Assembly (NCBI GenBank): GCA_024404335.1
Contig: JAKSQA010000043.1
Location: forward strand, 1 to 7,530
Length of the DNA: 7,530 bases
Source of the DNA: Mailhella sp.
GTDB taxonomy: Bacteria; Desulfobacterota; Desulfovibrionia; Desulfovibrionales; Desulfovibrionaceae
Reading direction: 5' to 3'
Position numbers and translations under genes: made by a program. Within the stretch, counting starts at the first letter, position 1, and the number at the start of each line of letters is the position of its first letter. This document shows positions 1 through 5,305 of the stretch, piece by piece. Under the pieces are notes generated by a model. It ran no database searches. It saw only the letters and a list, made by a program, of their open reading frames with translations, and was not told where the DNA came from.

Positions 1-421
1 CTACCGACAGGTCCCCTCCCCCCTGCTCAACGGAAGGGAGAAGGCCCTTCCCCTGCTGGAATCCGTGGTCTCCCACATGGAGAAGCACGGTCTCGCCCCT
101 CTCTTCACCGGGCAGTGCCGAGCCGGCAGAGACACCATCTTCCGCGGAGCGCCCTGCATCATCATGGTCCATGCGCCGGAAAGAATCCTCTCCGAAACCG
201 ACTGCGCCACGGCCATCGCCTACCTTGAGCTTGCCGCACACGGCATGGGCCTCGCCTCCTGCTGGGCCGGCATGTTCATCGAATCCTGCCGTTTCGGCCT
301 GCCTGAAGGCGTCTCCGTCCCCGAAGGCAGCAAGCTGTACGGCGCACTGATGCTCGGTCGATCCGACGCTTCCTACCGCAGCTATCCTCTCCGCGAGGCT
401 CCCCTCGTGAAATGGCTGTAG
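1..421 (+). CDS. Nitroreductase-family flavoprotein, C-terminal part (5' end outside window)
   Basis: The reading frame is open from base 2 to a TAG stop at 419-421, giving 139 visible codons. The start lies to the left of the window, so the in-frame GTG at 65 is unlikely to be the true start. The visible part has the typical second half of the nitroreductase fold: a GAPCIIMVHAPE strand (visible residues 49-60), then a D-x-TAIAYLELAAHGMGLASCWAG helix-and-turn block (67-90). It ends with an LxGALMLGR strand and a basic Y-x-L-R-x-x-P-x-V-x-W tail. In this family FMN-bound dimers reduce nitroaromatics, quinones or flavins with NAD(P)H. The closest look-alikes known to me are the anaerobe proteins with an N-terminal ferredoxin domain, but that part is not visible here. 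The substrate cannot be told. A strong terminator follows, so the gene ends its transcript. It converges on the AAA ATPase gene. Confidence 0.88.
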   Translation, partial: YRQVPSPLLNGREKALPLLESVVSHMEKHGLAPLFTGQCRAGRDTIFRGAPCIIMVHAPERILSETDCATAIAYLELAAHGMGLASCWAGMFIESCRFGLPEGVSVPEGSKLYGALMLGRSDASYRSYPLREAPLVKWL

Positions 422-452
422 AGCCGCCCCCAATACGGACAGCACACATGCG

Positions 453-481
453 AAGGGGCTCCGGATTCCGAGCCCCTTTTA
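453..481 (+). terminator. Intrinsic terminator after the nitroreductase gene
   Basis: A 9-bp stem (AAGGGGCTC at 453-461 paired with GAGCCCCTT at 470-478) closes an 8-nt loop. It runs directly into a T tract (477-480) on the plus strand. It lies about 30 nt after the nitroreductase stop. On the minus strand the stem is the same but the T run is only two bases. It should therefore act mainly on the plus-strand transcript and at best weakly on the convergent ATPase transcript. Confidence 0.87.
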
Positions 482-543
482 CATTTCAAGCGGATATCTT
501 GCCTTCTCCATCTTTCGAGAGCGCTTTGCTTCGGCGGCAAATG

Positions 544-1803
544 TCATCCTTCAAGCAGGAACCAGAACGCAGGGATGACATCCACTCCTTCCGGCACATT
601 CTCGACCGGGGCAGAGTCTGCAGTTATGACAACCAGCCTTTCGGCATCTTTGAAAGTATTGTTCAGTTTTAAAAGGTTCCGGAATTCCCTTTCCCGTGCT
701 TCATCGGAAAGTCGCCATGCTACCTGCACCGCAGTTTTCGTCTCAGGCACAAAGAAATCGACATCTATGCCGTATTTAGGGGATTTCAGGAAAAACACTT
801 CCCCATATCTGCGCCTCAGGTGGAGGGCTATGAGATTCTCCAGAAGCGCCGGCTCAGAGTCGGACAGAAAAAGCCCAAGAATCCCATTGTCGCAGAAATA
901 ATACTTCGGATTGCCTTCGCGTTCGCTGAATTCGGCAAATTTGTTTCTAATGGGGAATATGAGGCAGGCATCCTCCGCATGCCCGACATACGAAATGACC
1001 GTATCCTTGCTTATGCTCAGTCCGATTGAGCGGAGCATGTTGTGCAGCCGTGAGAAGGAAATCTCGTTCCGGACAGATTCAGCGATTTTCTTAATGGTCA
1101 GGCGCAGAGCCCTGTCATTGCGGATTCCGTTTCTGGCTACGATGTCTCCCAGCAGGATTTTTCCACAGATGCTGCTGAGATACTCTCTTTTGCTGCTCAG
1201 ATGCAGTATTTCGGGAAAGCCCCCGAAGCGGAGGTACTCACCGAATGCCCGCTGAATAGATCCTCGACCTGCAGTGGAGAGCTTTTCCCGTTTTCCGTAT
1301 GCAACACCCGACGCATTCAGGAATTCCGAAAAAGAATAGGGTTCGATGAAGCTGGAGAGATACCTGCCTCCAAGAACGCTTTCCATTTCACGGCTCAGCA
1401 TACGCGCGTTACTGCCGGTGATGAAAACATGTCTGCCGGAATCTGCGATACGCCGCGCAAATTTTTCCCATCCGGGAATATTCTGGATTTCATCGAAGAA
1501 AAACCAGGATTCTTCATCGCTCAGCTCTGCCTGGACGGACATGATGTCATTGAAGTCGGCAAGGGAGAACTCCGAAAGACGTTCATCCTCGAAGTTGATG
1601 AATATGATACTGTCCCAGCCTGCCCCCTGGTCGACCAGAGTGCGGACCAGGGCGTACAGCATGGTCGATTTTCCTGCACGCCTCGGGCCGACAAAAATGC
1701 GGTTAACTGAAGTGTCCGGAGTGTATTCCCTTGGATTGATGACCGCAGAGCGGATGACTTCATGCCAGTCATATATGACACTTTTGAGAATATCGTGATT
1801 CAC
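544..1803 (-). CDS. AAA ATPase with C-terminal DUF4143 (AAA_14/DUF4143 family)
   Basis: This is an intact 419-residue protein. The N-terminal AAA_14-type domain has a Walker A loop GPRRAGKST (residues 39-47), a Walker B strand WFFFDEIQNI (100-109, acidic pair D104/E105) and a sensor-type strand FITGSNA (127-133). A GGRY turn (145-148) and an EYLRFGGFPEI segment (189-199) follow, both typical of this family. The C-terminal DUF4143 part contains YYFCDNGILGLFL (301-313), an E/N-L-x-A-L-x-L-R helix (322-330), an IDVDFFV strand (346-352) and AVQVAW (358-363). That order resembles a PD-(D/E)XK nuclease-like fold. The family is widespread, often multicopy and sporadically distributed, and its function is not settled; I assign none. 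The start is GTG at 1801-1803, supported by GAGGAAGG a few bases upstream. The gene is AT-richer than its neighbours, convergent with the nitroreductase gene, and preceded by a long inverted repeat. These points suggest it was acquired separately. Confidence 0.93.
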   Translation of the reverse strand: MNHDILKSVIYDWHEVIRSAVINPREYTPDTSVNRIFVGPRRAGKSTMLYALVRTLVDQGAGWDSIIFINFEDERLSEFSLADFNDIMSVQAELSDEESWFFFDEIQNIPGWEKFARRIADSGRHVFITGSNARMLSREMESVLGGRYLSSFIEPYSFSEFLNASGVAYGKREKLSTAGRGSIQRAFGEYLRFGGFPEILHLSSKREYLSSICGKILLGDIVARNGIRNDRALRLTIKKIAESVRNEISFSRLHNMLRSIGLSISKDTVISYVGHAEDACLIFPIRNKFAEFSEREGNPKYYFCDNGILGLFLSDSEPALLENLIALHLRRRYGEVFFLKSPKYGIDVDFFVPETKTAVQVAWRLSDEAREREFRNLLKLNNTFKDAERLVVITADSAPVENVPEGVDVIPAFWFLLEG

Positions 1804-1807
1804 GCGA

Positions 1808-1815
1808 CCTTCCTC
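1808..1815 (-). promoter_or_regulatory. Ribosome binding site deciding a GTG start for the AAA ATPase
   Basis: On the minus strand GAGGAAGG stands 4 nt before the GTG at 1801-1803. The next in-frame ATG is far inside the protein, after the Walker A loop, so the GTG with this Shine-Dalgarno sequence is the only sensible start. Confidence 0.75.
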
Positions 1816-1858
1816 AATATTTGTAGATTCTTAAAAAGAGGAATACAGCAATATGAAA

Positions 1859-1915
1859 ATTTGTCCAGTATGATCGACAAGAAATGTGTTTGTTTGTCGA
1901 TCATACTGGACAAAT
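1859..1915. repeat. Perfect 22-bp inverted repeat with a 13-nt spacer
   Basis: The left arm (1859-1880, beginning ATTTGTCCAGTATG) is the exact reverse complement of the right arm (1894-1915, ending ACTGGACAAAT). The 13-nt spacer is 1881-1893. Pairing stops at both ends, so the repeat is exactly 22 bp. Each arm is itself an imperfect palindrome bounded by TTGTC and GACAA, so the element contains four TTGTC-type half sites. It lies 55 nt upstream of the AAA ATPase start. It could be an operator bound by two dimers, the target of the ATPase or a relative, a hairpin in the leader RNA, or a remnant of a small mobile element. The arms are not GC-rich, which argues against a plain terminator. Confidence 0.93.
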
Positions 1916-1986
1916 AATGCGATATCCAAAAATAGAAAATACCGATCAGATAAGGGAACGCCCCTGCCTACAGAGTTTTTTCCGGC

Positions 1987-2502
1987 TCAGCGCAGCCCGT
2001 ACTGGTACTTCACCTCAAGGGTCATCCTGATCACATCGGTCCCAAGGATGGCGGGCCGCTTCACGGCTCCGCCCGCGGCGCGTATCGCACGGAGCGCCGC
2101 ATCATCCAGGCGCGCGTCCCCCGAGCTCCGAAGCACGGAAGGTTCGGAGAATCCCCCGTCGGCATGGATGTCGAAGGCGCATACCGCCACGCCGATGAGG
2201 TCCTCGGCGCCGACCTCGAGCCTCCGTGCATGGACGGCCGCATCGACCGCATCAAGGTAGCGCAGATAGGCGCGGCGCTTCCTGTCCGCCTCCTCGGCCT
2301 CCTCCTTCGTCTGGGGCGATGCGGAATGGATGCCCGTACCCTGCTTCGGCGGGGCGGCCCGGGCAGCGGATTCCCCTTCGATTTCAAGCACAGCGCGGAA
2401 GGTGTCCGGAGCCTCCTGCATGGCGAAGCGGCCCGTCAGAAGGCAGAAATGGAGGAAGAGGGAGGCCGCTATGCCCGCCGCGATGCGCTGGCCGTCGGTC
2501 AT
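1987..2502 (-). CDS. tonB: Short TonB-like energy transducer
   Basis: This 171-residue protein has TonB architecture. A single membrane anchor spans about residues 7-24. It contains S14-x3-H18, the same spacing as the functional Ser/His pair in the E. coli TonB anchor. A short linker follows (about 45-75). The C-terminal domain spans about 78-168 and has the family pattern of a strand with DIHADGGFSEPSVLRSSGD (111-129), then LDDAALRAIR (132-141), and a closing strand IRMTLEVKY. TonB spans the periplasm and passes ExbB/ExbD-derived energy to outer-membrane receptors. Here the linker is brief, acidic/basic rather than proline-rich, and the usual YP motif at the domain start is missing, so the partner or reach may be unusual. 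Its ATG overlaps the exbD stop (ATGA) and only a weak GAAGG precedes it, so translation is probably coupled. It is the last gene of the operon. Confidence 0.83.
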   Translation of the reverse strand: MTDGQRIAAGIAASLFLHFCLLTGRFAMQEAPDTFRAVLEIEGESAARAAPPKQGTGIHSASPQTKEEAEEADRKRRAYLRYLDAVDAAVHARRLEVGAEDLIGVAVCAFDIHADGGFSEPSVLRSSGDARLDDAALRAIRAAGGAVKRPAILGTDVIRMTLEVKYQYGLR

Positions 2503-2918
2503 GGCCTTCGCTCGCCGGGACGCGACGTCGCGATCATGAGCTTCTCACCGCCGAGCATGCGCACCTCGTCCACAAGCCGTATGAGGGCGTCGACCGGAGC
2601 CTTCGGCGAGGACTTGAGGACGAGCTGGCCGGGATCCTTGCGGAAGCCGCGCACTATGTCCTGCAGGCGGTACCGCAGATCGGCAGGGGAGACGGGCACG
2701 CCGTCGCAGGTGTAGGAGCCGTCGTCGGCAAGAGTTATCTCCACCACACGTCCGGAAAGCGCCTCGCTCGTATGCGCGGGCGGCAGGTCGAGATCGAGGC
2801 CGCGCACGGCGAACGCCGATGCGATGATGAAGAAGATCAGCAGGATGACGATCACATCCATGAAGGGGGCAAGATCGAAGCCGTCCCCCTCCCCGCGCGG
2901 GCGGCGGAAGTCGATCAT
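2499..2918 (-). CDS. exbD: ExbD/TolR-family proton-channel subunit
   Basis: This 139-residue inner-membrane protein has one N-terminal membrane span (about residues 20-38). It is preceded by FDLAPFMD and contains the family's essential membrane aspartate, D21, in MDVIVILLIFF (20-30). The periplasmic domain follows (about 42-131): a VVEITLADDGSYTCDG strand pair, then VDALIRLVDEVRMLGGEKLMIAT at the end. This is the usual ExbD/TolR ending, where one helix and a last strand form the dimer domain. With ExbB it makes the proton-driven motor that energises TonB. The frame is open further upstream to 3074, but that extension lies inside exbB. The ATG at 2916-2918 is chosen because it overlaps the exbB stop as ATGA, has a GGAGG site 7 nt upstream, and begins a normal-length ExbD. 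Confidence 0.93.
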   Translation of the reverse strand: MIDFRRPRGEGDGFDLAPFMDVIVILLIFFIIASAFAVRGLDLDLPPAHTSEALSGRVVEITLADDGSYTCDGVPVSPADLRYRLQDIVRGFRKDPGQLVLKSSPKAPVDALIRLVDEVRMLGGEKLMIATSRPGERRP

Positions 2919-3508
2919 GCGCGGCCCTCCCCGGTGGATCCGCCGGAAACGGCCTGCGCCGCATCGCTGAGCGCCGCGGCCACCGCATCGGCGCGGGTGC
3001 GGAAGAGATGAAGGAAGAAATGCGCCGGAATGGCGATGACAAGGCCGGCCGCCGTCGTCACGAGGGCCTGCCATATCCCGCCTGCGAGCTGGTTCATGTT
3101 CACGCCGGCCTGGGCACCGGCTATCTCCGAGAAGGTGGAGATCATGCCCAGCACCGTACCGAGAAGCCCCATCAGGGGCGCCAGCCTCGCAAGGACCGAA
3201 AGCATCGGGAGCCTGGCGTCAAGCCGCGCCATGACCGCGTTCCCTTCAAGGCGGAGCTCGGCCTCGGCATGAGGCCCTCCCGCCTCAGCCGCATCGGCGA
3301 AGCGCGCGAGCAGAGGCGACCTGCGGAGCTCGGCCGCCAGCGGGGCCCTGTCGCCGCGCACGGCGGGGCGGAGGCTCTCCGCGAAACTCCCGGAGGGAAA
3401 CCTCAGCGAGGAATACAGCAGCAGGCGCTCCACGATGATGGCCGCCGCCATGATGGACACCAGGAGAAGCGGCCACATCATCCAGCCGCCGAGGGATATG
3501 ATGTTCAT
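2915..3508 (-). CDS. exbB: ExbB/TolQ/MotA-family proton-channel subunit
   Basis: This 197-residue protein has three membrane spans. The first is near the N terminus (about 8-30) and ends in IIVERLLL. The second contains APLMGLLGTVLGMISTF (110-126). The third contains ALVTTAAGLVIAIPAHFF (148-165). The GLLGTVLGMI and TTAAGLxxAIP motifs are the pore-lining signatures of ExbB/TolQ. T118 and T151/T152 sit where the family keeps threonines for the proton path. Between spans one and two lies a cytoplasmic region (about 31-105). ExbB forms the pentamer that surrounds the ExbD dimer and drives TonB. The protein is slightly shorter than E. coli ExbB because it lacks the N-terminal periplasmic tail. Its ATG overlaps the GTPase stop as ATGA, with GGAGG 6 nt upstream. 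Confidence 0.94.
   Translation of the reverse strand: MNIISLGGWMMWPLLLVSIMAAAIIVERLLLYSSLRFPSGSFAESLRPAVRGDRAPLAAELRRSPLLARFADAAEAGGPHAEAELRLEGNAVMARLDARLPMLSVLARLAPLMGLLGTVLGMISTFSEIAGAQAGVNMNQLAGGIWQALVTTAAGLVIAIPAHFFLHLFRTRADAVAAALSDAAQAVSGGSTGEGRA
2925..2932 (-). promoter_or_regulatory. Ribosome binding site of exbD, inside the exbB 3' end
   Basis: GGGGAGGG on the minus strand, with its GGAGG core 7 nt before the exbD ATG. It lies within the last codons of exbB and settles the exbD start in favour of 2918 over the longer upstream frame. Confidence 0.7.
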
Positions 3509-5244
3509 GCCATGCCTCCGTCGGGAATCCGCAGATCCGTGCCTATGACGGCAAGCCCGGCGGGCTCCTCGGCGTCACACGGATCGATTTCGAGCCGTCC
3601 GGCAGCCCACTGGACCACGCAGAGCCCCTTATTCTCTATATTTATTATGCCTTTTGCCCGGCTGAGTCCAGCCCCCGCATCCCGGAGGATGCCGGAAAGC
3701 GTCTCTTCGGAAACCGGGTCGTCGAAGAAGAGCGTCCTGCTTTCGAAGCCCTCCTCCGCATGCGTCAGGCGGCCGAAGGCATCAAGCCGTGCCCCGCGCG
3801 AAGGCAGCCTGCCCTTCCCGTGCGCGTCGATGAATGCGTCGAGCTCCCCGAAGGGCACGCTGCCGTAGGAGGCCGGCAGGATGAGGGCGCGCGGATTGAG
3901 GGCATGCAGCTTTGCGGCGAGCGCATCCAGCTGCGGGGCGGGCACATCGCCCGCCTTGTTGAGTATGACCACGTCGGCACGCATGATCTGCTCGCGCCTC
4001 ACGCCCGAATCGGCAGGGAAGCCGCCCTGCCCTGCGGAAAGGTCGAGCGCGTCGGCCACGGTGATGACGAGCCCGGGCCTCACCAGGTCCCTGAGCCCCT
4101 CCATCGCCGCCATGATGTTCGAGGGATTGGCGACGCCCGTCGTTTCAAGCACGAACTGCTCGGCAGGCATGGCGTCCACGATGCGCTCTATGCCCGGCCG
4201 CAGGCTGTCGGCCAGCGAACAGCATACGCACCCCTCGTCGAGCGCCTCGACCACCGTGTCACCGGCGAGCATGGCGGCGTCGAGGGCGATGCTGCCGAAT
4301 TCGTTCTGGATGACGCCCGTGTAGCGCTCCCTGCCATGCAGGAAGTCAAGCCAGCGCCGCAGGAAGGTCGTCTTCCCGCTCCCGAGGAAGCCGGTGAGCA
4401 CATGCAGCACGGGCAGCCCGGCGCCCTCAAGGGGCTCCGGCACATGCCGCGCGGGAAGGCTCCGGAGGGGGCGCGCCCCCTCAGCCTCCGCGGAAAGCGG
4501 CCTGCCGAACACGGCATGCAGCGCCGGCACCGCATCCCGCAGCTCCGCGACAGGCTCCATCCCCCCGCCGGCGCGGAAGCCCATGCGGGGGCGGAACGAT
4601 GACGAGAGGGCCACGGCGGCCGGTTCGCCCAGCTGCTTCTCGGCCGTGGCGGCCAGGGCCGCGAAAAGGGGAAGGAAGAGCCTGAAAGCCGGCACGGAGC
4701 ACTCCTCGCCGCCGGGGGCCACGATCCAGCCGCCCCGCCCGTCAGCGATGCCGTCAAGCGAGACGACCCTGTGGCGCGCAGGCGCCTCCAGCGAAAGGCA
4801 CAGCGCCGTGCCGTCGCATGCCGCATCCATGACGAGCCGCCCGAACAGGAACGGATCGAAGGCATCCTCGCCGGAGAACTCGCGCAGGGCGGCCCCGTAG
4901 CCTTCATCCATGGCCGTGCGCAGGGCATCAAGGGGGAAGCTCTCCAGCAGAGGCGAATCGCCGCGGGGGAAGGCGTACAGGCTGAAGTACCCGTGGAGCA
5001 CCGGCATGCCGCCGTGCCCGCCGCGGAGCTCGCCGTCGAAGCGCATGCCGAACACGAGCTCCGAACCCGCCACCCGGCACGTCCAGCAGGGATTGGGGGC
5101 CGCCGCGGGGCGGACGCCGCGCCAGCCCAGGGCGCGGGCCTCGCTGCGGTCGAAGTGGGCCGCCATGATGAGCGTGGTGAGCAGGCTCGCGCAGTCGGAG
5201 CCGCCGTCGCCGATGGGTCGGGGGAAAATGGAATCCAGCCTCAT
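3505..5244 (-). CDS. COG0523 (CobW/P47K-type) GTPase with a large unrecognised N-terminal region
   Basis: This 579-residue protein is about twice the usual COG0523 length. Residues about 277-577 are a complete member of the family. They include VLTGFLGSGKTTFLRRWL (282-299, P-loop), QNEFG (313-317), the metal-binding GCVCC motif (C339, C341, C342) and an ETTG segment (367-370). The guanine-specificity loop is NKAGD (429-433) where NKxD is usual. The CobW C-terminal domain (about 502-573) has RAKGIINIEN and ends in LAVIGTDLRI. The family comprises GTP-driven metal chaperones for zinc, cobalt and other metals. Residues 1-275 match nothing I know. They include a CWTC pair (C53, C56) and no obvious membrane span. 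The ATG at 5242-5244 has GGAGG 4 nt upstream. The gene heads an ATGA-coupled operon with exbB, exbD and tonB, which suggests a role in TonB-dependent metal or metal-complex uptake (inference). The metal is unknown. Confidence 0.9.
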   Translation of the reverse strand: MRLDSIFPRPIGDGGSDCASLLTTLIMAAHFDRSEARALGWRGVRPAAAPNPCWTCRVAGSELVFGMRFDGELRGGHGGMPVLHGYFSLYAFPRGDSPLLESFPLDALRTAMDEGYGAALREFSGEDAFDPFLFGRLVMDAACDGTALCLSLEAPARHRVVSLDGIADGRGGWIVAPGGEECSVPAFRLFLPLFAALAATAEKQLGEPAAVALSSSFRPRMGFRAGGGMEPVAELRDAVPALHAVFGRPLSAEAEGARPLRSLPARHVPEPLEGAGLPVLHVLTGFLGSGKTTFLRRWLDFLHGRERYTGVIQNEFGSIALDAAMLAGDTVVEALDEGCVCCSLADSLRPGIERIVDAMPAEQFVLETTGVANPSNIMAAMEGLRDLVRPGLVITVADALDLSAGQGGFPADSGVRREQIMRADVVILNKAGDVPAPQLDALAAKLHALNPRALILPASYGSVPFGELDAFIDAHGKGRLPSRGARLDAFGRLTHAEEGFESRTLFFDDPVSEETLSGILRDAGAGLSRAKGIINIENKGLCVVQWAAGRLEIDPCDAEEPAGLAVIGTDLRIPDGGMA

Positions 5245-5257
5245 GGCTCCTCCCGTG

Positions 5258-5296
5258 AAAAAGGGCGGCGGAGCGCGCAGGGGGGCGCTCCGCCGC
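5258..5296 (-). terminator. Strong intrinsic terminator between the MBL-fold gene and the GTPase operon
   Basis: A perfect 12-bp GC-rich stem is formed by GCGGCGGAGCGC (plus strand 5265-5276) and GCGCTCCGCCGC (5285-5296), with an 8-nt loop. On the minus strand it is followed by CC and five Ts (5262-5258). It begins 9 nt after the MBL-fold stop and its T run ends 4 nt before the GTPase Shine-Dalgarno sequence (5247-5254). It should end the upstream operon. Because it sits so near the GTPase start, partial readthrough or attenuation is also possible. Confidence 0.92.
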
Positions 5297-5305
5297 GTCG
5301 GAACA

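Larger units (their letters stand above)
1804..1986. other. AT-rich intergenic region between the AAA ATPase and the tonB-like gene
   Basis: These 183 bp carry no credible gene. They separate the end of the GTPase-exbBD-tonB operon from the start of the ATPase; both are on the minus strand, so transcription enters from the right. The region must hold the ATPase promoter and any terminator of the tonB operon. I see no GC-rich hairpin with a T run directly after the tonB-like stop. The only strong structure is the inverted repeat at 1859-1915. On the minus strand this repeat ends in a short T run (ATTTTC) and might double as a terminator. No convincing -35/-10 pair stands out. Confidence 0.7.

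Noticed and set aside
1859..1915. Reading the inverted repeat only as a Rho-independent terminator of the tonB operon
   Set aside because: The stem is long but not GC-rich, the loop is 13 nt, and the following T run on the minus strand is short. Termination remains possible but does not explain the nested half-site symmetry.
2919..3074. Longer exbD start at 3074
   Set aside because: The added residues are an Arg/Gly/His-rich readout of exbB in another frame. The start at 2918 has a good ribosome binding site, an ATGA overlap and normal ExbD length.
1838..3421. A 13-base match (GAGGAATACAGCA) in the 1804-1986 spacer and again in exbB near 3409
   Set aside because: One shared 13-mer in 7.5 kb is not far from chance, the second copy is inside coding sequence, and the matches do not extend.
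3008..4602. Long plus-strand open frames opposite exbB and the GTPase
   Set aside because: Their products are rich in Arg, Gly, Pro and His, with no recognisable domain, and the opposite strand holds clear families with good starts and stop/start overlaps.
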